In this document: positions 53,943-64,000 of the stretch, one piece after another
Position numbering within the stretch: the stretch's first letter is position 1
How the letters are laid out: each line of letters starts with the position of its first letter
Assembly (NCBI GenBank): GCA_006384855.1
Contig: VCJN01002068.1
Span: 1-64,000, forward strand
DNA: 64,000 nt
Source of the DNA: Tetraselmis striata
Lineage: Eukaryota; Chlorophyta; Chlorodendrophyceae; Chlorodendrales; Chlorodendraceae
Direction: 5' to 3'
Translations under genes and position numbers: made by a program
Notes under the pieces: model-generated
The model's database searches: none
What the model saw: the letters and a program-made list of their open reading frames with translations, nothing else
Told to the model about the DNA's origin: nothing

Positions 53943-55348
53943 GCTGCCGCTGCGGGATCGTTTCGGTCCGCGAGCCGTTTTGCACGCCCGTCACCGTCGC
54001 GGGCGGATGCAGTGCCTGAACTCGGAGGCGGCAACCTGATCCCCGTGCCGATGGGCAGAGGCGACCGCCTATCGCGGGCGCGGGCGGTTAGGTAAAATCG
54101 CACGGGCCCCTCACCGCTGAGGGAAGGCTCGCTCGCTCGGCGGTGAGAAATGAGAAGTCGGACACGGTCGGAAGTGGCGAACGGCGTGCGGAGCTGCAGC
54201 AGACGCGCTGCAAGATCGCGAGTCAATCCGTTTCGCGTTGAGAGTCAGTTCGCCTTTGACTGGGGCCTAGCAGCGGCCTGATACTCGCCGGGGTATGGCG
54301 CGGGTGAGAGGGCGTTGGTGCGCGGTGGAGAAAGTATGATGGTTGTGATTGTTGCTGTGGGTTCGCTCATCGTTTCGTCTGCGCAGCTGCATTGGCGACC
54401 ATTTTATTATCGGGAAGGGGTGGGGGTTAATGGTAAAAGTATTAATCCTGAATCCTGTTTAATTGATTAATCCTTGTTAATCCTGAATCCTGATTTATCC
54501 TCATGATTTAGTACGAGGAATTTATAAGAGTGGCCGGTCCTAATCCTTAATCGGCACATATCATCTGCCAGATGCTCGCCGCGGCGCGACAATGAGGGCG
54601 GAGGCAGGGCGACGGGCTCTGGACGAAAACCCGTGTTGCTGGGCAGCATACAGCGCAGCACAAGCAACACGTACCTGTACAGATAGCGACCATCCTATAG
54701 CCAAAATAATACACATGCATAGTCGCTATATATCTCATAGCATTGGCGAGACATGCTATTCATAGGAGGTGCAGCAGTCGCGAATAATCATAATTCCTTG
54801 TGCTGACCGTAGTGCCATCATTCTGAAGCACAGCAGCAACTACGAAATCGTATTAGGCGGGGGCAAAATCATCGTCGTTGGAATCATATTCACGAGCAAT
54901 ATAATTGCGATGGTGACGAGCAACTTCTAGAAACATCTAGCGACTAGTACGAGTACCTGTGCCTAGCGCGGTATCTTCTCAAAATCGTCCGGCGGGTCGT
55001 CCACAGTCTCGTCTGTTTACCCGAGGCGAGTGCCCGCGCAGTCGGGATGGGGTGGTGAGGAGTTGAGGACGACAACGACCAACCCCCCTTTACGTCGCGG
55101 CGCGAGATGCACGCGGACCGACAGCCCGGACTTGACACTTTCATGAGCTGGGACAAGCCACGGAACTGTAGGGGCAAGGACTGGTACCACTCCGCCATGC
55201 CTCTTGCGCCCTACTGTGGCGCACCAGCAGTCCGCCCCACGGACCAAACGCGCCCATTAAAAATCCATAGTCGCTAGATGCGCGAGTTTGCTGGCCTGGG
55301 AATAATAGTCGCTGATAATGATGAATGATGCACTGCAATCAGTACGTA
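53943..55348. other. upstream region of the J-protein gene and intergenic DNA
   Basis: The first few hundred bases should hold the promoter and 5' UTR of the J-protein gene; I saw no clear heat-shock element. A short AATCCTGAATCCTG / TTAATCCT repeat lies at 54,440-54,510. Nothing else was recognised. Confidence 0.4.
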
Positions 55349-55517
55349 GTAGCTTTTTTGTTTTTTCCCCGCCCCCGGGACAGGACTGGCACCAGTGAAA
55401 CCGTTGCAGCGTCTACTCTATGACGGCCGTTTGGGCAGCGTACCCGGGTGGTAGCTTTTTTTTTCCCCGCCACCGGGACAGGACTGGTACCAGTGAAACC
55501 CTTGCAGCGTCTCTACA
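55349..55517. repeat. tandem repeat, two units of about 103 bp
   Basis: GTAGCTTTTTT, CCCCGCC-CCGGGACAGGACTGG and CCAGTGAAACC-TTGCAGCGTCT occur at 55,348 and again at 55,451, with small length differences in the T run. Confidence 0.8.
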
Positions 55518-55687
55518 ATTAATGCGTCTCTACAATGGATTTATACAACGGGCTGCCAAGCCAATAGTTGTATAAATCCATGCATGTACGCCCCGGTACA
55601 CCGTAACAATTCCATTTGCTGCAAACCTTTTTCCTTGTCTCTAGTAAGGCCTCCTGCTTGAAGTTAACAGCAGCACCTGAATCAAAG

Positions 55688-57105
55688 TAGGCGCTGGATA
55701 ATATCTCGTCAAGCCCGGCAAGGGGGCATTCCACCTCACGTCATTTCCTGACCTACGCAAGTGGGCCGAGTCGAAGGCATTCCCTTCAGGCAGAGCTTCG
55801 GATGTGGTGTCGGAAATCGACTTTGTTGTGGTCCGAGACAGAGTGGATAAGGAGTCGAGTGCAGTGGCGTTTTCTTCGCCCGAGGTGTTGAGCACTCATC
55901 TTCGCATGGCTTTGCTATTTGGATTGCCCTTGCTTGAACCTTATGACGGACGGCACGCGCAAGGTGTCGTTCGACCGGTGGGTCCTTCTGACTGTCGGCA
56001 CGACTTTGATCATGTAATTGAACTTCCACCGAAACCTCGTTAATACGTTCTGGTCAATTGCGTTTTGCTTCGCTCGGTATGAAGACTGTGCATGCCTTTC
56101 TCACCCTCTTTCGAGGACTCGCGTCAACTTGCCGCGAGCTTTTTGGAACCGCCTTCCACCACGGTGCAGTTGTCTCCGACAAGGGCTCCGGAGTGGTTTC
56201 AGCAATTCAGACGATGTTCCCTGCGGCCAAGGTGACGGTTGTTCATCGCATTACTAGTTTGGGGTGTCGGGGCGGACGGCTGCTACGGGTTGAATGTGTA
56301 TATATGCAACCGCTGCCGCACGCTGTAACCTGCTACCACCACCTCTTCCGAAAGATTTAAACAAGGGGCACTAGGCTGAATGATTACGGTCGCAGCTACC
56401 CTGTCCTCACAAACGCAACGAATCATTGTATCGAAAGACTATCACCATGATCTACGAAAGCATTATCCGCGAGCAACCTGAAGCCGTCGCCGACGTTTTG
56501 GTGGCGGAGTGGCGTCGCGGTGGTGAGAGACGGGCGGCACGGTGGCTTGATAACGAATACCTAGATAGGCAGCAGTTGAACTTGGATCAACTGCGCCCCA
56601 GGAGTAGCAGGTGTTTCCGCCTCCACCAACCCTCATGAGAGTTGTCACCACGCAAGTAAATGTGACGAGCAGTTGGCAAACGTCACCGGGCGACTGATAC
56701 TCTGCTCGAGGAGGGCTTCCCCAACAAGTGCAAGCATCAAGGCGCGCAACACACGGATGTGTATGAGGACTTCAACTCTGGACTTCAACAAGAATTATTG
56801 CCATACTACAGACATGGCTCGAACGATTTCTCTAACCCCAATAGGCGTGGACTCAAGCTCTGCATGTGGCATGACGGCGAGTTGTTCGACAACGCCGATT
56901 GCCACTCCGAGGACCAGGTCACGCTGGCACGCGTTGTTGCGTATACCAACCACATGCGATGGATGCTGCCCCAAGCAGCCGTGTCGCTCCTAACCGCAAG
57001 CAATCCGGAAAGTTTGCGGTCGATTGAAGTGCGTAAGTGCGGACGACAAATGGGGTTTCCTGCGATTCGACAAGTTCAGAACGTACCGGCAGTGCAGCCG
57101 CTTTA
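55688..57105 (+). pseudogene. MULE transposase, degraded copy 2
   Basis: Plus-strand match to copy 1, from the LREWAESK-like region (here LRKWAESKAFPSG) through IAFCFARYE, SDKGSGVVSAIQTMFPAAKV and YEDFNSGLQQELLPYY to the zone before the SWIM finger. The frame changes several times. The first exon and the AT-hooks are missing. Divergence from copy 1 is substantial, so this is an older copy. Confidence 0.8.
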
Positions 57106-57717
57106 ATTCTTTAACCGAGCCTTGAATAATCGCAACACTCCTCTTCACCGCATCGTACTCCCATGGCGCAGCTAGTATTATGGGTGGTTTATTTACTTGC
57201 ATACGTAGCGACGTGAATACGGAAAACGCTCGAGAAATGTGGTCATGGGTCCACCCCCCGGACATTCCCCACGCTAACTGCGGGTAGAATTGCTGCCGAG
57301 CGCTGCGAAAGCAAGGTGCCGCGACACAAAAGAACATGCACCAGTGCGCGGTTTTGGTTGGCTTCACAAGAGCAGAAAATGTGTTTGATGGGCATGGGTG
57401 GGGGGAGGGTGTGTGTGTGCTCGTCTACGCCCCACAACACATGGATTGAGAGCGGGGCGGGCGGCGGATTTCACCTAAGCCCGGAGGAGCTAGAAGGGGG
57501 CAGGTGCGCGAATATCCCTTTCGGTCGTTGGGGACTTCTCCTCTGGCGACGGGGAGGCTCACTCGTCGTCAAGATGTCGCCTAATATCCGCGGCGATGAT
57601 GAGGTTGTCAAGGAAGCGCGCATGAGGGTCAATGCGCCCGTATTGACGGCAGACTTTGATCAGACGAGGGATCTCGAACTTACTTATGCCTCAGGTAGGT
57701 GATGGTGGTGTACATGT

Positions 57718-58367
57718 CTAGGAAGAGGTCGGATTGAAAACCATCATCGGCGGGGTAAGCTGCCAATCCACATGCGGTGCAAGTGCTCCAGTTTCAGGGG
57801 TGAGACAGACGTAGCCGTAAATGTAGCCGGCAGCTTTGTTGCCTCGGCAAGATTCGCAACCAGTAATTGCCACCGACCTGAAGGGTGGCTCCCGAATTAT
57901 GCGCTCTCCTGCAAGGGCGACAACCAGCCATGCATTGAATGCGAAGCTCGCAAGCGGCTCTCGTCGCACGCCCTTACGTACTCGTCGAGGGCTCCCCACA
58001 GCGCCATGGCCTTTGGAGCTGCCTGGCGGTCTTCGCAGAGATTGCCACGCGTTTCCGAGCACACGAGGCCATGACCCACGCATCAACTCCTTCAGGCCAA
58101 GGCCCGATGCCGCGGTTTGCGCACCTGCGTCTTCGCAAGTTTACAAGCAATTTTTTTCCCCAAACTGTTAGGGGGGGGGGGGGGGGGGCTCACCAACGCC
58201 AGCGGCCATCGCATCGTCGAGATTATGTGTGCGCCGTGACGTACGAGATGAAGAGGGCCACAACATCCCAAGTAGAAGAGCAAAACATCTTGGTGGGCGC
58301 TGATAGCGGGCAGGCCGATGTCCTCGCTAGACGGCACGAAAATCAACAATTGCGCCGCGGGCATCAT
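57718..58367 (-). CDS. gene fragment with one clear intron, unknown
   Basis: Minus-strand open stretches flank a well-formed intron of 68 bp (58,194-58,127): donor TTG/GTGAGC followed at once by an 18-base C tract, and acceptor GCGAAGACGCAG. The upstream side reads LLIFVPSSEDIGLPAISAHQ. Downstream, one frame reads RNLCEDRQAAPKAMALWGAL. No family recognised; the frames do not extend far. It could be a remnant of a further mobile element. Confidence 0.25.
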
Positions 58368-59485
58368 CGACTCACTGAGTCGAAAGAACCATCGCGCCTT
58401 CTGTACGACGTCATTCTAGACTCGTTGGGGCTCCATGCACATACATATGCGGGCCTCCATTCGAATCCAACAGAACTATGCGCAACGACTCCTCTTGAGA
58501 AATTGAGAGCTTGACCGCGGAGGTCGTCCGGGCCTGCGATATTATTGAAGTATATATACTTAGAACTACCGATAAGGCGGCGATTGGTTGGGGACCGCGG
58601 GGCCGGGTGCCGGAGAGGTGCACGAGCATCTGGTGGCGGTCTCCACTACGAATGAGAGTGTCGCTCTCGGCGTTGGAGAGGGGGGGAAGTCAAGGCAGGT
58701 GAGCAGCAAGCGAGTATGCGATGATGCCATATTCGCGCCGATTTTGCCTAGACTACAAAGCGAAGTTGCTTCGTAGGTAGAAACTCCTCATCGACAACGG
58801 CGCGCGTTGCAAGAAAGGCTCTTTCGTCGACTGCGCAGTCGCGGCACCGGCTGTTGTTGATCTTGCAACTGACCTCGGATTACCGAGCTCTTGAGGATAG
58901 GAGGCACCATTGCAGGCATACGAGGTGTAGTCTTAGGTCGCTTGACGAGCTTGCGAGCCCTCAACGGAAAGCGCGATGATGCTGCCCTTGACGGCATCGA
59001 CGCAGGCGCAGTTGACGTAGTCACATGGCCTTGTGTGGCAACTGGCGATGCTTGAATTGCTACCAGCTCCGGCGCGGTGCAGGGGTTACCGGGCGTGGCC
59101 GGGATCTGAGGATGGATAGGCTTAGCTTGGGGACGACTACGTGCGCTTTTCTTCCCCCAACGGGGTGGAGCAGGTAGGCATGGTTCCTTTCAGAGTCCAT
59201 GTTCCACGAGGCGGCTGGGAGTGAGAGGCAGGCGCAGAGGTCAGTGCCACCGAGGCATGCCTTTCAGGCGCCACGCTAGACGGTCGGGCTCGAAGGCCCC
59301 GCGCCGGCGGCTCATGGCTGGCTTGACTCGCGCCTCTCGCTTCGGCCGAGGTTAAAAATCTGCCTCGGCCTTGGCGTCGGCTGCAGCCGTGAGACGACGG
59401 GTTGTTGTCCGAGCACTCACAAATGCCGGGTTAATTGCTTAAACGGCTGCCTCTCGCCACCCTTCATGCCCTGGGAAAGCGCCCA
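58368..59485. other. no gene recognised
   Basis: Overlapping short frames only, including a basic minus-strand stretch at 58,788-59,024 (RARKLVKRPKTTPRM). There is no splice structure or domain that I can support. Confidence 0.35.
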
Positions 59486-59725
59486 CTATTCAGCAACGGT
59501 TAAAAATGAAAACATAGGGCGTTGACATAGTATAAATACGCACCTTCTGCTTGGTCTATTTTGCGAGCAGCTCTGCGTTCTTGCTCTGCCGAGGCCCCGT
59601 TGGAGACGGCGTGTGGTATCCGCCTTCGGAGGAGGTGCGGGTAATGTACCACGTGGCAACATGATTAGCAAGCCATAAAGATATAAAATCCCTACATAGA
59701 GTTACGTCGCAGCAAGGCCACCCAC

Positions 59726-61114
59726 CTTCGCGACCGGCGGCACCTCTTTCGAGGCCGACGGCTGCGATCCGCCGGCAGCATGGCGAGGGGGTAAGTCGCT
59801 CGTGCCAGGTTTGGCACTCACGGGCTGGCGGGCGAACGTGCAATGGCGACAATTTGGGAAGCAATAAATATAAAAATGGCCACACAATTATATCGCAGCA
59901 AGCACACCCACCTTGTCGTCTGGAGGCGCCTCATTCGAGGCAAGATGCGACTCGTCGGCAGCAAGGGGAGGGCGTGCGTCGCTCGTCCCGGGCTGTGGTG
60001 GGTAGGCTGCCGGGGGCTGTAGTCGTATGTGAGATGGCAACACATTTTGCAAGCCGTAAAATTGTAAGGGTCTACAGTAGCACAATATCGCAGCAAGGCT
60101 ACCCACCTTGGCAACGGGCGGCGCCTCGCTGGAGGTTGGCTGGGACTTGCAGCAGCGGCGCGCCAGGGGGAGCGTTGCTTGTGCCGGCTTGTGGTGTAGT
60201 AGTCGGGGACTGGGGGTGGTATGCGCGACGGCGATAAGATCAGCAAGCCGTAGTAAAATATAAGGCGCACAGTATCAGTATGCTACAGCAAAACACCCAC
60301 CTTCACAACCGGCGGCGCCTCGTTCGAGGCCGGCTGCGACTTGGCAGCAATGGCGGCATAGGGTACATGGGTCACTCCGGCAGGTGGTGTACTAGTCGGT
60401 GGCTGCGGGGGCTAACGCGCGATGGCGACAATTTTAGCAATGAATCCGTAAAAGTATGAAGTATACCGCAGGACACCCATCGTGTCGACCGGCGGCGCCA
60501 GGTGGTGCGTTGGTCATGCCGGCTTGTGGTGTAGCACTCGGGGGCTACTGGGTGTCGTACGTACGATGGCGACAAATTTAGCAAGCCTTAAAAAACAATG
60601 GCCACACAAGCATAATATAGCAGCAAGGCCACATATCTTCGAGAGCGCCAACACCTCGTTAGAGGCCGGCTTCGGCTCGGCAGCAGCATCGCCAGAGTTG
60701 CGTCGCTCGTTCCAGCTTTTGCAGTCGGGGGCTGTGGGTCGAACGTGCAATGGTGACAAGAAAAGCAAGCCGTTAAAATATAAAAGCCCAATGTAGCCAT
60801 ACATCGCAGCAAGGCCACCTGCCTTCGGGACCGGCGGCGCCTCTTGCGAGTAGGCCGGCTGCGACTTGGCAGCGGCAATGCGATGGGTGGCGTTGATCGT
60901 GCCAACTTTGGCAGTCGGTGGCTTGGCGGGCGAACGCGTGATGGCGACAAATTAGCAAGCTGTAAGAATAAAAATATAAAAGGCCAACATATCATTACAT
61001 CGCAGAAAGGCCACCCACCTTGGCGGCTACATGCGTCTCGTTTGAGGCCAGCTGCGACTCGTCGGCAGCCGGTCGAAGGGGTGCGTCGCTCGTCCCGGAT
61101 TTTGTTGTAGCACT
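59726..61114 (-). repeat. tandem array, eight units of about 190 bp (ninth beyond an insertion)
   Basis: Unit starts are spaced 193, 190, 184, 145, 193, 193 and 192 bp. Each unit joins one exon-like block and one intron-like block. The ninth unit at 62,835-62,948 is displaced by the 1,615-bp retroposon. Without it the spacing would be 210 bp. Confidence 0.9.
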
Positions 61115-62948
61115 CTTGGCATGTGGGTCGTGGCGCCCGCCGACAGGCAACGGCCCACCAGGAGCGGAGGATCCTAAGTGCGGCAGGCCAGGCGGCACGA
61201 CCCCCACCTCTATGTGGTGGGCGCTGGTAACCCCTAAGACCCGTGCCCGGCTGGGTGCGGGAGGGGGCTGAGCGTGGTGGCCAGTTGTGGCGGGTCCTTA
61301 CTTGGATCCTGCGACTTTTCAAATAATACTGGGGCTTTTAAAATAATACTCGTAGCCCCGGTACGGCCTGCTGGCGCCACCGGGCAACATACATGTATAC
61401 GGGGGGCTGCTAAGAATAATTCATGTACGACCTTGGCCTTGCGTCGGCCTCTCCGAGATCCGCCGACGGGTGGGGGAGGGGGTTCTGTACGACTCGCACA
61501 TGGACATCCTACTCGCGAGGGATGTTCGCGTTCTTGTATCTCGGTACGACCCGCTACCGACATGAACAAGATATGGCGTAACCCCCCAGCCGTATGTGTT
61601 CCACCTGCGAATCACTGACTCGAGTCCCGGTTAAGTACAGTGGAGTGTTCGGCGGCGCCCTGCGGCCGACCCGTTTGGAGCACCTGGGAAACCCTCAGCC
61701 GCCCCGTGAGAACAGGCGAGGGCGGCGAGCGCGGGGAGACGGGAGCCCGGCACTTAAAGGCGGGGCGGGCGTTCGGGGGCGGAGAGCGGGCCGGGCATGG
61801 CAGCGACTCAGGGACCCGGGGACAACACCCGGAGAGCCTTAAGGGGGTCGCAGCCATGCAACGGGAAAAGTCAGCTTGCGGCCAGCTCGGCCTGTCCCTA
61901 GAGGCGCGCTGCGGAGGCAAGCGGCGCGCGGGCGAGCAGGACCGGCCTGCCGACCACGAAGCGACGACATGCGGACGTGGAAGGGGGGGGGGGTGCCCGC
62001 CTTTTCCTCTCCAGTCTTTCTTCGGGATCCTATCGCAAGAGCTCAGGCGGGTGAAACGGAGGCAGCATCGGCGGACCGCAGTCGAGGCCGGCGGACCGCC
62101 ACAACCGGTGAGGTGTAGCGATCAACGCCGCGACAAGCGGGATATTTTCACCGATGGCGGCATGTGGAACCAGAACGCAGCACGACGACCGAAGATTGTG
62201 CGGTGCCGGTGCATTATCGATGTTCAAGAAAAACTTTCCGGGGGCAGGGCGAGTATTGTATTCGCAATCCAGTACCGCCAATTAGCGGTAGTCGCCTGTA
62301 CTGGCGACTGCCCAAAGTTATTCGCAAAGTATCACAGCTAGTATTCACGTGATGGAAGGAGGCGGGCTTTGAAAGTGAAAGAGGATGGCCGGCAGCTAAG
62401 CCCGAGGCCCCCACGGGTCATGTGCCACCCCGTGAGCCGAACAAAGCCGCACGAGCCCGGCCGGCCTCCCCCAGCGGCGAGGCCAACCCGCAGGGTCGCA
62501 ATAAGCGCGACACGCCCAGCCCGCCTTCGCGCGCCGGGTGTGCATGTCAAGAGGCCGCCGCGCCCCACGCCCCTCAAGGTCCCCGGCAGCGACATTGAAA
62601 GAGGATGGCTAGAAGCTTGAGATGCAATTACACTATATGTGTTTCCTACTATGCTGATTAGAGATGGCATGCCCTAAGAACAACTCAGTATGGGCGGTGG
62701 AGAACAATGAGTAGCGCGCTGTAATCAATTTCAATTTCAATTTCCTGTGGGTCGTACGTGCGAAGGCGACAAATTAGCAAGCCGTATAAATGTAAAATTG
62801 CGGGATAGCATTATATCGCAGCAATGCCACCCACCTCCGAGGGTGCTTTGCGCATCTGCCGAGGGCGCTTCAAGTTCGATGGCGTCGGCTTCTGGCATGT
62901 TACCGGCTGCATCATGCTGCCCTGGACCGCGCTCGGCGGAGGACGTTG
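59726..62948 (-). CDS. repeat-exon gene: nine tandem Pro/Ala-rich exons (5' and 3' ends undefined)
   Basis: Minus-strand exons: 62948-62835, 61114-61019, 60921-60823, 60731-60637, 60547-60481, 60402-60301, 60209-60107, 60016-59912, 59824-59726. Six have lengths divisible by three among 114, 96, 99, 102, 105 and 99 bases and are phase 0 at both ends. They encode related 32-38 residue blocks such as PPTSTPPAGV...KSQPASNEAPPVVK. The units at 60.7, 60.5 and 60.1 kb have off-frame lengths. Introns are about 86-95 bp, start GTGGGTGG, carry a conserved TTGCTGCGATATAAT-like block, and end in CAG or AAG. The product would be a disordered Pro/Ala/Ser repeat protein. Function unknown; a non-coding satellite is the alternative. 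A retroposon sits in the first intron. Confidence 0.5.
61131..62745 (+). mobile_element. 1.6-kb retroposon with (CAATTT)n tail and 9-bp target duplication
   Basis: TGTGGGTCG occurs at 61,122-61,130 and 62,746-62,754. The 3' end is CAATTTCAATTTCAATTTCC directly before the duplication. The last 110 bp are homologous to the ends of the elements at 13,610 and 18,070. The 5' part has no similarity to them that I can see. The GC-rich body contains a plus-strand open frame (61,640-62,341) with no recognised domain. The element is probably 5'-truncated or non-autonomous. Confidence 0.8.
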
Positions 62949-63205
62949 CTGAACGCAAGCGAGGCAAGATCAGCAAGCCGAATTCGTTTCGAGGGCTATG
63001 GTATTGCATTTCCAACACGCACCACGAGATGGGGGACTGCACATACCAGTGCCACAAGAGGCCGCGGCGATGGCCCGGGTTGTGGCACGGGAGGCAGCAC
63101 ATGCTGCCATATGTGTGCCACCGCCGCTGCGGCTAAGCGGGGGACTTTACCCGCATGGTGGTTGGGGGTGGGGTCGACGCTCGTAGTCGTGAACTTCGTG
63201 CGCAC

Positions 63206-63571
63206 CTAGTCGAGGCTCCGGGCGATCTGCCCGGCGCCCCACCACGATAAGCCCACTCCCGGCGAGAAAAGATCCCCCGGCACGGCGTCGATGAGGCAGC
63301 GCAGAAAGTGTCCCTTCCCCCGCCTCTGCGGGCCTACGAAGAGGCTCAGGCCCAAGCCGGTGACCATGATCCCAGGCATCCATACCAACTACGCGAAACG
63401 CCGCACTTCGGATGGTTCCACGACAAGCTGCGGCGGCCTATCGAAGGCATGGGCTACGCGGCCGCGCCATAACTTTCGGCAGACACCGATTGCGAAAGTA
63501 CGGCCTCCGAGGCCAGCGCGCATCCGGCATGCAACACGAGTTGGGATATTCGGAATCTTGACGGCTGACAC
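63206..63571 (-). pseudogene. P-loop/helicase-like fragment
   Basis: Minus-strand stretches read GLGLSLFVGPQRRGKGHFLR then DAVPGDLFSPGVGLSWWGAG, resembling the Walker A region of primase-helicases of mobile or virus-like elements (a G-P-x-x-x-G-K pattern). The match is short, and the flanking sequence lacks further motifs I can name. It is a fossil at best. The CACTA end at 63,579 lies immediately beside it. Confidence 0.25.
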
Positions 63572-63578
63572 GGCCTCG

Positions 63579-64000
63579 CACTGTGAGATTCAGATGTGAC
63601 ATACGGGTGACGAAGCACTACCGTACCGGTACCACTGTTATCCGTGAAAGCTGCTGCTGGTGGCGGCATGTCCATCCAGTTACGTGCGAGTACATCCGGC
63701 GTTATTGCCGGCGGGCGATAAATCCTTTTTGTAATCATTGAGGTAGTCGTACATGACGTGTGATGTGCTACATGGCACTGAAGTAAAAGGTGCGAGGTTG
63801 TCCGTGTGGTACCGGGTAGTACCGGGTGGTACCGGGTAGTACGCGATATATTTATTAAGCCGGTACCGGGTATCTAGTACGAACCCGGGCGCGATGGCGA
63901 GTAGTCCTGTGGATAACTACGACTATTAGTACATGGGAGCGCAAATCTCAGCCGTACTATTTGGCCAAAGTGGGGAATTTTGTGTACATTATAGCTAGTA
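63579..64000 (+). mobile_element. left end of a second CACTA copy, cut by the window edge
   Basis: Starts CACTGTGAGATTCAGATGTG and runs in parallel with 18,557-18,953 to the end of the window, with only small indels and a few substitutions. Shared blocks include TTACGTGCGAGTACATCCGG and GAACCCGGGCGCGATG. The triplet before it is TCG; the other end lies outside the window. Confidence 0.9.

Noticed and set aside
61640-62341. 233-codon plus-strand ORF as a host gene
   Set aside because: It lies wholly within the retroposon bounded by TGTGGGTCG duplications, is GC-driven in composition and has no domain.
1-64000. tRNA or rRNA genes
   Set aside because: I scanned for the T-loop consensus with a matching acceptor stem and for conserved rRNA blocks and saw none that I could support; a covariance-model search would be decisive.

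Overview
This is a stretch of nuclear DNA from a eukaryote, most likely a chlorophyte green alga. The signs are spliced genes with short GT-AG introns, TGTAA just downstream of coding ends (the usual poly(A) signal of green algae), high GC, tyrosine-recombinase (YR) retrotransposons with split direct repeats (known from Volvox as Kangaroo and in related PAT elements), and a TSNAXIP1-like gene of the kind expected in flagellates. The species cannot be fixed from the sequence. More than thirty G or C homopolymers of about 11 to 26 bases are scattered through the window.

Only three convincing host genes are present: an eight-exon TLC-domain membrane protein (5.7-7.6 kb, +), a 17-exon TSNAXIP1-like coiled-coil protein (46.9-51.5 kb, +) and an eight-exon type II (DNAJB-like) J-protein (53.9-52.0 kb, -). 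The last two converge tail to tail. For the TLC and J-protein genes every junction keeps frame with no forced choices; the TSNAXIP1-like model needs two GC donors.

The rest is nested mobile DNA. From left to right: a Mutator-like (MULE) transposase copy (0.7-4.0 kb, -) with a 513-bp tandem duplication over its 5' end; a YR retrotransposon fossil (about 8.95-16.8 kb) split by a 2.6-kb retroposon that made a 9-bp target duplication; a 15.5-kb EnSpm/CACTA transposon (18,557-34,032) with matching termini and a GTT target duplication; an unrecognised minus-strand ORF region (34.1-37.7 kb) holding an 887-bp AT-rich transposon; a second YR-type retroelement fossil (39.0-42.0 kb, -); a degraded second MULE (55.7-57.1 kb, +); and the left end of another CACTA of the same family at 63,579, running out of the window.

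The CACTA element carries five gene-like regions: a 13-exon tnp2-type transposase with an N-terminal zinc finger, an intact 486-codon accessory gene, a zinc-finger plus Tudor-like gene, a Lys-rich gene and a Cys-rich plus-strand gene. Two minus-strand genes sit behind near-identical upstream repeats, which look like duplicated promoters.

The most unusual feature is at 59.7-62.9 kb (-): nine tandem units of about 190 bp, each with a splice-acceptor-like site, a Pro/Ala-rich exon of about 33 codons and a GTGGGT donor. This looks like a protein grown by repeated duplication of one symmetric exon. A second window-wide pattern is that sense-strand poly-C tracts often begin within about 15 bases of a 5' splice site.
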